Shown here: in pieces, positions 52,130-62,500 of the stretch | How positions within the stretch are numbered: the stretch's first letter is position 1 | Layout of the letters: each line of letters starts with the position of its first letter | NCBI GenBank assembly: GCA_029237775.1 | Contig: JAQZBR010000005.1 | Coordinates: 306,550-370,549, forward strand | Origin: Bacteroidota bacterium | Lineage (GTDB): Bacteria; Bacteroidota; Bacteroidia; 2-12-FULL-35-15 | Length of the DNA: 64,000 nucleotides | Direction of reading: 5' to 3' | Made by a program: the position numbers and the translations under genes | Notes under the pieces: model-generated | Seen by the model: only the letters and a program-made list of their open reading frames with translations | Told to the model about the DNA's origin: nothing | Databases searched by the model: none

Positions 52130-55117
52130 TTATTTTACAGGCAAAATTACATCGAATATTGAACCTTGAGAGTTTCCTGAGATAATATAAATGTCGCCAT
52201 GATGGTTTTGAGTAATCTTTTTACATATGGCCAGTCCAATGCCTGTGCCTGAATAATCCGATTCGGAATGTAACCGCTGAAACATTTCAAAAACCTTTTC
52301 GATATACTCGTCTTCGATCCCAATACCGTTATCTTTAAATTCAATTTTATAGTAAGTCTTACTTGAGCTTAATGAAGGATGCTTTACTAATTCTTCTTCG
52401 GACAAAAGCGATGAGGTTATGTTAATAAAGGGCACTGTATCTTTTTCAATGTACTTTAAAGAATTTGTGAGAAGATTACTAAACAACTGGGTCATTTGAC
52501 TTGAAATTGCATTAACTATGGGCAAAGTTGAACATTGAATCACCGCCTTCTTTTCCTTAATCAGTAAATCAAAATCATTTTTAATGTTTTCAATGATTTT
52601 ATTTAAATCAACTTGTTCGAAAACGGTTTCTGCCTTAGTAAGTTCCGAAAAACTTAATAATTCTTTTATTAACAAAGACATTCTCGAAGCTGAATGATCT
52701 ATCTTTTCGAGATATCTTTTTGAATCTTCTATATCACCTAAATTTTTTCCAAGCAATTTTGCGAAACTTGATATTTTCCGAATAGGTTCCTGCAAATCAT
52801 GGGAGGCAACGTGTGCGAACTGCGACAAACTGGTGTTTGATTCCTGAAGCTTGCTGTTAGCTTCCCGTAAATGTTCATCTTTCACAAGGAGTGCTTTTCG
52901 CTCTGATTCAAGTTCGGATTTTAGTGCAACAAGAGATAGTTGAGTTTTAACCCGTGCAGTTAATTCCTTACTCGAAAAAGGCTTAATCAGGTAATCGTCA
53001 GCCCCTGCCTCAAGACCCTCGACTGTCGCTTCTTTCCCGGCTCTTGCAGAAAGGAAAATAACCGGAATGCGCGATTCGGTTTTTTGCGATCTTAATTCTC
53101 TTAGTAACTCAAATCCATTCATTTCAGGCATCATAATATCACTTATAATTAAGTCTGGTTGGCTGGCTTTCACGATTTGCAACGCCTCCCGCCCATTTGA
53201 AGAAGCCAGAACATTATAGTCTTTCTCAAGAACATGTGCAAGGTATTCACGCATATCAGCATTGTCATCTACAACTAATACAGTGGAACTAATATAACTA
53301 AACGCAGTATCGTTTGTGACTTCGGGAATCCAACGTGATGCTTCTTCAATAAAGCCATGAGTTTTGAATTGCTCAGGGTTTGGTACTGCTTTCTTTTTTA
53401 AATTATCTGCTGGTAAATGTGAAGATCCTTTTGGGATAGTGATTCGAAAAAGAGTGCCTTTACCTTCTATACTTTCTACGTTAATTTTCCCTGAATGCAG
53501 TTTCACCATATCCTGAACAATTGCAAGACCGATGCCGGAGCCTTCAAAAGTTCTAGATCTTGCGCCTTCCACACGATGAAACCTGTTAAAGATTTTAGGA
53601 AGTTCTTCTTTTGAAATTCCTGTACCTGAATCCTCCACAGTAAGTTCCACTTCAGCAGGCAACTCCTTCAGTGAAACTTTTACACGGCCTTCAAATGTAA
53701 ATTTCATTGCATTTGAAAGAAGATTTAGCACAATCTTTTCCCACATGTCACGATCCACATAAATGGGTTCTAATAAGGGGGGCATTTCTACTTCCAGTTT
53801 AAGATTTGCTTTTTCCATTATGGAACGAAACTGGCCTGCCAAGCCTTCGGTGTATTTGCCAAGATCAACCGGCTCAAAGGACGCTTCCAATCTTCCGGCT
53901 TCCATTCGCGAGAAATCCAAAAGAGAATTAACCAGTTTCAAAAGTCGGATCGCGTTTCGATAGATGGATTCAAATGTTTCGCGGTCTATCGTAATATCTT
54001 TTCCATTCTGTCGCATTGCGTCTTCCAGTGGAGCCAGCAGTAAGGTAAGTGGCGTTCGAAACTCGTGACTGACATTACTGAAAAATGTGGTTTTCATCTG
54101 ATCAATTTCTGCAAGCGCTTTTGCACGCTCCCTGCCTTCTTCCTGGGCTTTGGCACTGGATGCTGTTGCTGAAACCTGACCTTCTAGGAGCTCAAGAAAA
54201 CTTCGGTAGCCTTCTTCGAAAGGGAGATGAGGATTTAAGCCTATCAACAAAAAACCATAAACTGTAGTATTTGCCGCTTTCACCGGTAAAATGCAGACGA
54301 GTTTTACAATATCGAAACCGCTCTGTAAGGGTATATGTTTAAAACCTTCGGGGAGCACATCAATAAATTCGGCAGCTCCACTATCAAACACACGTTGTAA
54401 TACTGGAATGTCCGCTAAATCAAGTGAGCCTACCGGAGTATCCATGGAAATGGATTCAAACACTTCACCGGTCTGTCCATCGGAAGCTACCGTTATTAAT
54501 GACGCAAAGGGAATATCGCTTGGCGACTCTTTTATTACGGACAGTATTTCTGTGAAAACTTCCTTTACGGTAGATTTGGTTCGGGCGCGGTTGCCTATTT
54601 CTCTTAATGCTTTAAATCTTCTTTCGCCAATTACTTTTTCTGTCGTTTCAATAGCTGTACATAAAATACCTCCGAAGCCGCCTCTCTCGTCAATAATTCT
54701 TGCAAAAGAAAACGTAAAATAAGATTCTTCGGGATAACCTTTCCGATGAAGAAAATAGATCTGATCTTCTGCCCAACTTCCATTTCCCGTCTCTAAAACT
54801 CCCTTTAGCATACCATAAAGTGATTCCCATGCTTCAGGCCATACCTCCTGAAGAGGTTTGCCTAAAGCCCAGATCTGTTTGTCACCTAAAACAGTTCCAT
54901 AGCCATCATTGAAAAATGTAATAAAATCTGAACCCCACAACATTAAAGCAGGGAAACGGGAACCCATCGCGGTGGTAAGTGTGGTAATAAAACTTTTAGA
55001 CCAGTTTTCAATTGGTCCCATGGAATGTTTCGTCCAGTCTTTTTTATAAATCCTTTTCGCATTTTCATCAGTACTTGTTAAAAGGACTTCAGGCCAACTG
55101 TTTTTACTCTCTTCCAT
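52130..55117 (-). CDS. Hybrid sensor kinase with two kinase cores flanking a receiver domain
   Basis: A 995-residue soluble signalling protein, no membrane segment. PAS-like region about 40-165 (SRFPALMLWGSDFITFFND), GAF-like region about 165-320, HisKA with His351 (SNVSHEFRTPL), HATPase (NLLSNAMKFT, DSGTGIS, GSGIGLAIV; 465-560), receiver with Asp660 (DLIISDIMMPEMNG) and YLIKPFS, a coiled coil (730-765), and a second HisKA with His773 (HVASHDLQEP) and HATPase (NLLTNSLKYI, DNGIGIE, GTGIGLAIC). No output domain is attached and no partner regulator lies nearby. The ligand is unknown. The second core belongs to the phytochrome-like HisKA group. Confidence 0.93.
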   Translation of the reverse strand: MEESKNSWPEVLLTSTDENAKRIYKKDWTKHSMGPIENWSKSFITTLTTAMGSRFPALMLWGSDFITFFNDGYGTVLGDKQIWALGKPLQEVWPEAWESLYGMLKGVLETGNGSWAEDQIYFLHRKGYPEESYFTFSFARIIDERGGFGGILCTAIETTEKVIGERRFKALREIGNRARTKSTVKEVFTEILSVIKESPSDIPFASLITVASDGQTGEVFESISMDTPVGSLDLADIPVLQRVFDSGAAEFIDVLPEGFKHIPLQSGFDIVKLVCILPVKAANTTVYGFLLIGLNPHLPFEEGYRSFLELLEGQVSATASSAKAQEEGRERAKALAEIDQMKTTFFSNVSHEFRTPLTLLLAPLEDAMRQNGKDITIDRETFESIYRNAIRLLKLVNSLLDFSRMEAGRLEASFEPVDLGKYTEGLAGQFRSIMEKANLKLEVEMPPLLEPIYVDRDMWEKIVLNLLSNAMKFTFEGRVKVSLKELPAEVELTVEDSGTGISKEELPKIFNRFHRVEGARSRTFEGSGIGLAIVQDMVKLHSGKINVESIEGKGTLFRITIPKGSSHLPADNLKKKAVPNPEQFKTHGFIEEASRWIPEVTNDTAFSYISSTVLVVDDNADMREYLAHVLEKDYNVLASSNGREALQIVKASQPDLIISDIMMPEMNGFELLRELRSQKTESRIPVIFLSARAGKEATVEGLEAGADDYLIKPFSSKELTARVKTQLSLVALKSELESERKALLVKDEHLREANSKLQESNTSLSQFAHVASHDLQEPIRKISSFAKLLGKNLGDIEDSKRYLEKIDHSASRMSLLIKELLSFSELTKAETVFEQVDLNKIIENIKNDFDLLIKEKKAVIQCSTLPIVNAISSQMTQLFSNLLTNSLKYIEKDTVPFINITSSLLSEEELVKHPSLSSSKTYYKIEFKDNGIGIEDEYIEKVFEMFQRLHSESDYSGTGIGLAICKKITQNHHGDIYIISGNSQGSIFDVILPVK

Positions 55118-55305
55118 TTTCTCTATTGATTAAAGAACCTATTAAAGGTATCAGAATTTGTTTATGTTACGGTTTACTTTTGGCTGAAAGCTGATAATTA
55201 GTAGCCGATCAACTCTATCATTATCTAATTTCGAACTATAATGCCTCCAGATGAGGCGATTAGAGGCAAAATTGGTATTTTTGAGTTCATTGATAAAATT
55301 GACAA

Positions 55306-55639
55306 TTGAAACCACCAGAAAATACTAAAATATTTGAAAGTGAATTAGCCACTTTTTGGTTTGATGAAATAGAAATGCAGAAAGAAAATTTTGCATTAAT
55401 AAAACAAATTACGGGTAACAAAAAAGTGTGCCTACTTTCAGACTCCACAAACGCAAGTATGCCGACCCAAGAAACACGAGGCTATATAGAAAAAGAATTA
55501 CCCAATATGATAAAAGCAAACGCAATAACAACAAAAATCAGTAATTGGAGAAATATACCCGAAAGCAATGCTTATATTAAATAATTTTATCGTGCCCATT
55601 GAACACTTTACTACAGAAAAGGAAGCGAAAGAATGTTAA
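55306..55639 (+). pseudogene. Decayed STAS/SEC14-like protein (DUF7793-type)
   Basis: Frame 1 (55306-55584) reads ATFWFDEIEMQKENFALIKQITGNKKVCLLSDSTNAS ... ETRGYIEKELPNMIKANAITTKISN and then loses sense. The expected C terminus appears in another frame at 55568-55639 (LNNFIVPIEHFTTEKEAKEC, then stop). From memory, intact relatives continue FWFDEDGI... with about 15 more residues before the IKQ helix and end KEWLK. So an internal deletion and a frameshift are likely, plus a weak TTG start. Confidence 0.6.
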
Positions 55640-55727
55640 AACAATATTTATAGTCTATAACCGAGAGAAAGTGGATTGCGATGTATAAAAGAAATAATTA
55701 CAATGGTTGTAGCTACGATCAAATAAG

Positions 55728-56081
55728 ATGGGAAAATCGGCAAATATTAAGCGAATAATTAAAGAATTCGTTTCCTTTGCAAATAAATTTGATGTTGATT
55801 CAGCAATTGAACTATTTGCAAAAGATGCAGTAATTGATGATGAATCTGTTGGGACAAAGTTTAGTAATATTGCAGGTGTTCGAAATTACTTGGATCGTTT
55901 TTTTGTGGGTTATAAAACTGTGACTAAAATCATATCTCTAAAAATATTAAGTGAATCCAGCGCTATCGCAAAAGTGGACTTTACAGGAGATTTTGGACAT
56001 GAAACAGGTGCTTTAACCTTTACTGTTAATTCTAAGAGTCAAATAACAAAAATTGATGCATATTTAGATCGACCAGCTTAG
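55728..56081 (+). CDS. NTF2-like / SnoaL-like small protein
   Basis: A 117-residue protein: helix FVSFANKFDVDSAIELFAKDAVIDDESVGTKFSNIAGVRNYLDRFFVG followed by curved beta strands (AIAKVDFTGDFGHETGALTFTVN; ITKIDAYLD), the cone-shaped NTF2 fold typical of ligand-binding or small isomerase proteins. No catalytic Asp/His pair can be claimed. Stand-alone gene in an accessory-looking stretch. Confidence 0.8.
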   Translation: MGKSANIKRIIKEFVSFANKFDVDSAIELFAKDAVIDDESVGTKFSNIAGVRNYLDRFFVGYKTVTKIISLKILSESSAIAKVDFTGDFGHETGALTFTVNSKSQITKIDAYLDRPA

Positions 56082-56093
56082 TAATAGTCCCTG

Positions 56094-56118
56094 AGGTGTT
56101 CCTGAGGTAACACCTTTT
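56094..56118 (+). terminator. Candidate terminator after the NTF2-like gene
   Basis: AGGTGTT/AACACCT (56094-56100 and 56109-56115) followed by a short T run, 13 bp after the stop. Confidence 0.55.
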
Positions 56119-56177
56119 CAGGATGCGATTTCATTTTCGATTTCATTTATCCTTTGATTCACTCTAATTAGCGGCCT

Positions 56178-56234
56178 ATTTATGCGTTCTTTAGTAAATG
56201 TCCGTATAAGTCCCAAATCCTCGCAAGTTTAAAA
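56178..56234 (-). pseudogene. C-terminal coding remnant, copy 1 (ARIWDLYGHLLK)
   Basis: Read on the minus strand, this ends ...WNFKLARIWDLYGHLLKNA then TAA. The same peptide with nearly all third-base changes occurs at 56826-56873. The parent protein is not recognised. Confidence 0.5.
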
Positions 56235-56254
56235 TTCCAACAGTTTTTAGAAAC

Positions 56255-56282
56255 AAAAAGGTCACTTCGGTGACCTTTTTTT
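56255..56282. terminator. Bidirectional hairpin terminator
   Basis: A perfect stem AAAAAGGTCAC/GTGACCTTTTT with a TTCG loop (56255-56280), A-rich before and T-rich after. Confidence 0.75.
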
Positions 56283-56303
56283 ATTAATATCTTTGTAGAT
56301 ATT

Positions 56304-56822
56304 ATGGAGCGCATTGAAATAAAAAGAGTGAGTCTAAACGACATCGTTCAATTACAGAATATCGGGAAACAAACTTTTTTTGAGACCTTTTCTTCGGGAA
56401 ACACTCAGGAGAATATGACAAAATATCTAGAAGAAGGGTTTTCTATTGAAAAGCTAACTGCTGAACTTAAAAACGAAAGCTCTGAACTATATTTCGCGAT
56501 GTTTGAGAATAAGGTAATTGGCTATTTGAAACTAAATTTTGGGAAATCGCAAACCGAATTAAAAGATGATAAGGCTCTTGAAATTGAACGGCTATATGTA
56601 TTAAAAGAATTTCACGGAAAAAGTGTTGGGCAAATTCTTTACGAAAAAGCAATAAGTATTGCCATGCAGAAAAATGCGGATTATGTTTGGTTAGGGGTTT
56701 GGGAAGAAAATCCAAGGGCAATAAATTTTTACAAGAAAAACGGTTTTGTTGAATTTGACAAGCATATTTTTAAATTAGGGGAAGATGAGCAGACTGACAT
56801 AATGATGAAACTAAAAATTTGA
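56304..56822 (+). CDS. GNAT-family N-acetyltransferase, PaiA-like
   Basis: A 172-residue acetyltransferase. Motif A is ERLYVLKEFHGKSVGQILYEKAI (about 95-117) and the C-terminal NPRAINFYKKNGFVEFDKHIF is motif B. It resembles the spermine/spermidine-type PaiA acetyltransferases, so a polyamine or small amine substrate is plausible. Single gene behind a terminator. Confidence 0.85.
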   Translation: MERIEIKRVSLNDIVQLQNIGKQTFFETFSSGNTQENMTKYLEEGFSIEKLTAELKNESSELYFAMFENKVIGYLKLNFGKSQTELKDDKALEIERLYVLKEFHGKSVGQILYEKAISIAMQKNADYVWLGVWEENPRAINFYKKNGFVEFDKHIFKLGEDEQTDIMMKLKI

Positions 56823-57141
56823 TTTAAGCCTCTTTTAACAGATGCCCGTACAAATCCCAAATTCGGGCAAGTTCTCATGTATCTTCAAGGAGTTCGTTCA
56901 CATTTGGTCTTGAAGGGGGTACAAACCGTATCAGTTAAACATGATCCGGTTTTTTTGCTTCCCTCCTAACTGTTAATCAATGATTGGTTGACCAGTAAAA
57001 GTTTAAAGAAGCGCTGAATATATTCACGAAGAAGATTGACATGTCCTGCGAACTACGGTAATTTCAACAGGCAGATTGGTCCAGATTTTCGCTTTCTTAA
57101 TACATATCCGTAACTTTACTTGCTACCAAAATCGGTCAAAT
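56823..57141. other. 319-bp gap with a coding remnant and otherwise no gene
   Basis: Bases 56826-56873 hold the second ARIWDLYGHLLK remnant (minus strand). From about 56880 to 57141 I see no gene, tRNA or clear terminator; there is one short promoter-poor AT-rich stretch before the App1-type gene. Confidence 0.6.
56826..56873 (-). pseudogene. C-terminal coding remnant, copy 2 (ARIWDLYGHLLK)
   Basis: Minus strand reads ELARIWDLYGHLLKEA followed by TAA, with an in-frame stop immediately before E. Nine of the ten codon differences from copy 1 (56178-56234) are synonymous. Confidence 0.5.
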
Positions 57142-58317
57142 ATGGAAGATTGGAAAAAAATATTCTACAAGTTAGGCAACTCTTCAGAAAACTATTTTGA
57201 CAGCCTGAAACTGAAACTCCGTCAACGCCTGGGCCTCGAAATGAGTATTCAGATAGTGCCATATATGACTTACGCGAATTCAAATGAGCTTTACGTCCGC
57301 GGGAGAGTGCTTTTAAATAAAAATATAGAAATAAGCGACCGTGATAATCTTTGGAAAAATCTTCATAATACGTATAAAAGAATTAGTAGCCTTGAAATTG
57401 CTGGTGCAAAACTGAAGGTTAAATTCAGTGGTACCGAGCATTTTTTCATCACAGATGAAGATGGATATTTTGAATTAGCTGTTCCACTACAGTATCCACT
57501 TCCTGCGGAAGAACTTTGGCATCATCCATTAATTGAACTTATTGAATCTCCCGTACCGTTTGATCTTCCGGTGCATGTGAGAGCGAAGGTAATGACACCA
57601 CCATCCACAGCCCGGTTCGGAGTGATCAGTGATATTGACGATACGGTTCTGTTAACGCATGCTCAAAGCCTGATGAAGTCTGCGTACATGACCTTTATGC
57701 ACAATGCTTATTCGCGCTTACCCTTTGAAGGCGTTTCAGCGTTTTATCATGCCTTACAGAAAGGCTTAACCGGAGCGGAAGAGAATCCTATCTTTTACGT
57801 CTCTAGCAGCCCATGGAATCTGTACGACCTGTTAGTTGATTTTTTAGAACTCAATAAAATACCGAAGGGGCCATTGTTCTTAAAGGATTATGGTTTTACC
57901 CATAACAAACTTTTCACAGAATCGCACGGCATTCACAAACCCCGACAGATCAGAAATATCTTAAATGCCTATCCGCATCTGAATTTCATTCTCATAGGTG
58001 ACAGCGGGCAACACGATCCTGAAATTTATGCAGAGGTGATAAAGGAATTTCCGGGACGGATCCTGGCTTCATACATTCGGGATGTTTCTCTTGATGAGCG
58101 TGACATTGAAGTAAAGCTAATTTCCGAAGGACTACTGCAACACAAAGTGGAAATGATTCTTGCGGAGAATAGCTACTCTGCCGCGGAACATGCTGCATCG
58201 AAAGGCTATATAAACCCGGAATCACTGCCAATTATTAAAGCAGAAAAGAAAGCAGATGAGGCATCACCCTCTTCGTTGGAAAAAATAATAGAGGATGAAA
58301 TAAATAAAGGAGCCTGA
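57142..58317 (+). CDS. App1-like phosphatidate phosphatase (DUF2183)
   Basis: A 391-residue protein when started at ATG 57142 (MEDWKKIFYKLG); a frame to 57076 adds a hydrophobic-looking but unsupported 22 residues. The App1 catalytic domain follows a beta-rich part: DxDxT motif VISDIDDTVLLTHA (about 172-185), VSSSPWNLYDLLVDF, LKDYGF and the motif IGDSGQHDPEIYAEV. Yeast App1 is a phosphatidate phosphatase, so the bacterial enzyme probably dephosphorylates a lipid or related phosphate. It is followed 45 bp later by a GNAT gene. Confidence 0.88.
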   Translation: MEDWKKIFYKLGNSSENYFDSLKLKLRQRLGLEMSIQIVPYMTYANSNELYVRGRVLLNKNIEISDRDNLWKNLHNTYKRISSLEIAGAKLKVKFSGTEHFFITDEDGYFELAVPLQYPLPAEELWHHPLIELIESPVPFDLPVHVRAKVMTPPSTARFGVISDIDDTVLLTHAQSLMKSAYMTFMHNAYSRLPFEGVSAFYHALQKGLTGAEENPIFYVSSSPWNLYDLLVDFLELNKIPKGPLFLKDYGFTHNKLFTESHGIHKPRQIRNILNAYPHLNFILIGDSGQHDPEIYAEVIKEFPGRILASYIRDVSLDERDIEVKLISEGLLQHKVEMILAENSYSAAEHAASKGYINPESLPIIKAEKKADEASPSSLEKIIEDEINKGA

Positions 58318-58362
58318 TCTTGGAAAAAAACTTAATACCTTATTGAAGGAGATAAAAACATA

Positions 58363-58887
58363 GTGCTAGATCATAATACCCAAGTCATAAACAGTTCAAC
58401 TGCAGACATCGACCAGATATTCCAACTATTCGACTATGCCATCCAATATCAGAAAACAAAGGGCTATGAGCTCTGGCCGCAATTTGAAAGATCGCTAATA
58501 GAAAATGAGATCGCAGAAAAAAGGCATTGGAAAATCATACAGAATAACGAAGTGGTCGCGATCTTCTCTGTCATATACAATGACCCCGTGATCTGGATCG
58601 AACGGGACGCAGATCCGGCTGTCTATTTACACCGCATCGCCATCCACCCATTGTTTAAAGGAAAGAACATGATGAAGATGATCATCAGGCCTTGGGTCAT
58701 CAGTCACGCAAAAGAAAAGAAAAAAAGGTTCGTCCGCATGGACACCTGGGGGAATAATGTTAACCTCCGTGAGTATTATATCAGTTGTGGTTTCAATTAT
58801 ATCGGCCAGCAATACCTGAAGCAAACAGAAGGGATGCCTGCGCATTATGGTGGTGACGTTTTGAGTTTGTTTGAAATTGAGGTTTAA
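58363..58887 (+). CDS. GNAT-family N-acetyltransferase
   Basis: A 174-residue protein starting at GTG 58363; AAGGAG at 58346-58351 is one of the few good Shine-Dalgarno sites in the window and supports this start. Motif A is VYLHRIAIHPLFKGKNMMKMII (about 87-108) and NLREYYISCGFNYIGQ is motif B. Substrate unknown. Downstream of the stop the same frame stays open for 43 more codons (58888-59019). Confidence 0.82.
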   Translation: MLDHNTQVINSSTADIDQIFQLFDYAIQYQKTKGYELWPQFERSLIENEIAEKRHWKIIQNNEVVAIFSVIYNDPVIWIERDADPAVYLHRIAIHPLFKGKNMMKMIIRPWVISHAKEKKKRFVRMDTWGNNVNLREYYISCGFNYIGQQYLKQTEGMPAHYGGDVLSLFEIEV

Positions 58888-59144
58888 AGCGCCAGAAAGC
58901 CTTTCATTAATAATCTTCGCAGCACATCAGTATTGGTTGAAGGCGATCACGCAGAGTTGAAGCTGATTGTTGGTCGGACTCTCAGCTTTAATTCCCGCGG
59001 GTTAGAGAGATGGAAATAATTTGTAGATGCATCAGTCATTTCGGCAGCTATAATAAAAATTTCCATATAAAAAAACTCCGGTGTCTGAAAATAAACCTTA
59101 AATTTATCCTACTACTCCAATTCTCTTATAATTATCCTTAGCGC

Positions 59145-59471
59145 ATGAAACACCTTGTACTTACACCTTTTCTTTTATTATGCTTATTTGCCTTACAAAG
59201 TAAAGCTCAAACATCTCTTCCTTCCGGGAAAACAAATCCTGAAAACATTCAGGTGATCTCCGTTTCTGAACCGAAGGTTGAACACAAATCAGTATCCTCA
59301 GTACGTGACGATGAAAAACTTGCGATCAGCATGTTAAACACACCTGAAGTTCCACATGACTTTCCGCGAATGCAACCGGACATGAGTCCGGTAACTTATG
59401 AAAAGCTTGTTTATGAATGGTTTCTTAGAAATCCTGAAAAAAGAAAAGAAACCAGTGCAAGTCCTCAATAA
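59145..59471 (+). CDS. Small secreted protein with PxDFP motif, partner of giant repeat protein
   Basis: A 108-residue protein with signal peptide (ending SKAQ), a Ser/Glu/Lys-rich middle and the tail TPEVPHDFPRMQPDMSPVTY ... EWFLRNPEKRKE. It matches the order of conserved positions in the 122-residue protein at 1811..2179. Both genes lie directly upstream of giant Ig/PKD-repeat genes on the same strand (35 bp here). Role unknown; perhaps a partner, chaperone or regulator of the surface protein. Confidence 0.85.
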   Translation: MKHLVLTPFLLLCLFALQSKAQTSLPSGKTNPENIQVISVSEPKVEHKSVSSVRDDEKLAISMLNTPEVPHDFPRMQPDMSPVTYEKLVYEWFLRNPEKRKETSASPQ

Positions 59472-59506
59472 CAAATTATCCACTTTACCATATAGTAAAC
59501 CCTAAC

Positions 59507-62500
59507 ATGAAGAAATTTTTACTTTCTGTCCTTTCCGTATTATGCGCTGTTCAAAGTTTTAGCCAGTCATTAGGTAATGAGACCTGCTCTACTGCTGTGA
59601 CTGTCCCAACGAATGGAACTTGCGTTTCAGGTAACAATATCGGTGCTGATGCGATCGGTGACGGCACAGCTTCATGTTTCAGTATTGACAATGGTATCTG
59701 GTTTAAGTTTGTGGCACCCATGACGGGTCCTGTGACGATCACCAATAATGATCCCGGCACTAACTTCAACACGCAGCTTGCCCTTTACACCGGGGCATGC
59801 GGTTCACTTGCGGAAGTAGTTTGTGAAAATGATAATGGTGTTGCTGCAGGTAAAGCTACCATCAGTTCTCCTTGCCTTATTCCGGGACAAACATATTATG
59901 TGCTCCTTGACGGTTATGCAGGTGCAACAGGAAATTTTTGTATAAAGATCACAACCGGAAATTCACCTTCGAATGATAATTGCCAGTGCCCTATCCCTTT
60001 ACCTACTGATGGCTCCTGCGTAAATGGTACAACCCTGAACGCAACCAATCAATGGGGTAGCCTTGTTGGTTGCCAGTCTGCAGCGTCCAATGTTGAAGTT
60101 TGGTATACATTCACCGCAACTCAAACCGGCATGACATTCAACCTTTCAGGTGGCGCGTCCGGACCTTTAACAGGAAATGGGGAAATCATTGTTGCAAAAG
60201 GGAATTCATGTGCTGCATTAACTACTATCGCAGGTTCTTCTTGCGGACCTTTGCCTTTGAGCTATACCATCAGCGGGCTTGTTATAGGTGCTCAATATTA
60301 TGTTACGATCTCTAATCCTCCGGCAAACTCAGGATCTTTTGTGCTGTGTGGGACTTCAGTGATTCCACCGGTTGTGCCTGGACAAGATTGCCCTTCCGCA
60401 TCTTTATTATGTACGAACGCAACTATCAGTCAGCCTACTTCTAACGGGGGCTTCGGGATCCAGGAAGTTAACACTACAAACTCTTGCTGGGGTACACTTG
60501 GCGGAGTTGGCCAGGGTGAACGCCAATCCAAATGGTATAAATTTACTGTCGGCTGCAGCGGCCCTTTAACATTCAGCATCCGCCCCGTAAATAATAATGA
60601 TGATTATGACTGGGCTATCTGGAATACAACTACATTAGGCTGTCCTTCTCTTGCAAATCCTTCCCAAACTTCCGTAGCATGTAACTGGCAAGGTATAGGT
60701 GGTGCAGCGAACGGCTCAACCGGAATGACATCCAGTCCTTCAACAGCCTGTACCGCCCTCGGAGCTGTCGATTACACGAATGATCCTTCCTGTGATCCTT
60801 ATGCTTACGTGAATACTGCAGCTGGCGGAGGAACATCCACTTATACACCTTACAATGCAGTAGCAGGGCAAACGTATGTAATGTTGATTGACAACTTTAC
60901 CTCTACTAACAGCGGTTTTACCCTTTCCTGGGGATCGGGCGTGATCATTGGCCCTGATCCTGCTTTTACTATTACGAATCCTCCATGTACGCGGGGCATA
61001 ACAGTTGCAAAAACATGTACTACAACTAATTCTAACCTTGTTTGGGATTTCGGAGATGGCAGCACGTTAACCACTACCAGTGCAGGAAATCAAACTCATA
61101 CTTATGCCGCTGATGGAACTTACAATGTTACTTTAACTATTACTGATGCTCTGGGTTGTGTTAAAACGCTTACTAAATCAATTACCGTTGCAAACCCTCC
61201 TGTTGCGCCTACGGCAGCAAATGTAGCTATATGCTCAGGGAACACTGCAACCGTTTCAGCAACTGCTCCCGGTGGTTTGTATGAATGGTACACTGCAGCA
61301 ACAGGCGGAACCTTACTTGGTTCAGAAGCAAGTTATACAAGCCCTATTTTGACAGCCAATGCTACTTATTATGTGCAAACAACAGTAAACGGATGTACAA
61401 GCCCACGCACAATTGTCACTGTGACAGTAAATCCCAACCCTGTTGCTACAGTTGGAGCTGCAAAAACAATCTGTAATCTAACTTCAACAACGATCGGTGC
61501 AGCAACTGTAGGAACCAACACCTACAGCTGGACTTCGAATCCGGTTGGGTTTACTTCCACATCATCTAATCCAACAGTGTCACCAAATGTAACTACCGTT
61601 TATACTGTTGTAGAAACAATCGCTGCTACTGGTTGCACGGCTTCAAACAGTGTAACTGTAACGGTGACTCCAGTACCTGTTGCTACCGCAACGCCTTCTT
61701 CATCCACGATCTGTTCGAATACTGCAACATCCATTGCATTAACGAGCAATATCGCTGGAACGACCTTCGCATGGACAGTTTCCACAAGTGCAGCGAGCTT
61801 GACAGGCGCATCCAACGGTTCAGGTTCTTCTATTGCGCAGACATTGACCAATTCATCAACCTCATCTCAGACTGCAACGTATACTATAACTCCTACTGCA
61901 GGAGGATGCGCAGGTGCCCCAATAACGGTTGTGATAACTGTGAATCCAAGGCCGGTTGTTACCGCAACTCCATCCGCATCAACGATCTGTTCCGGGACCG
62001 CGACTTCGATTGCATTAACAAGCAATTTACCATCAACGACATTTGCATGGACAATCACAACATCCGGCTCTACCACTGGTGCAGCAGCAGGTTCAGGCGC
62101 CACTATCGCACAGACGATTACGAATACCTCAACAGTTGCCCAGACAGTAACTTATAATATTACACCTACAGCCTCAGGATGTACAGGCACTCCGGTTGCT
62201 GTAACAATAACTATTAATCCTACACCTGTTGTCACAGCAACACCTGCTTCTCAAAGTTTCTGTTCGGGTGGTACAACGGGAATTGTTTTAACAAGCAATG
62301 TTACAAGTACAACCTTCAGCTGGACCGTGACAGCAAGTTCAGCTTCGCTTACAGGAGCTGCTGCCGGCTCAGGCGCAAACATTACACAAACTCTGACGAA
62401 TACTTCTTCGTCAGCACAAACAGCAACTTACACAATAACACCATCAGCAAGTTCTTGTCCCGGTGCACCAATAACAGTTGTAATAACTGTTAATCCAAGA

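Noticed and set aside
52147..52344. Second reading frame at the end of the hybrid kinase
   Set aside because: Shifted shadow of the last HATPase domain; the true frame ends normally at 52130.
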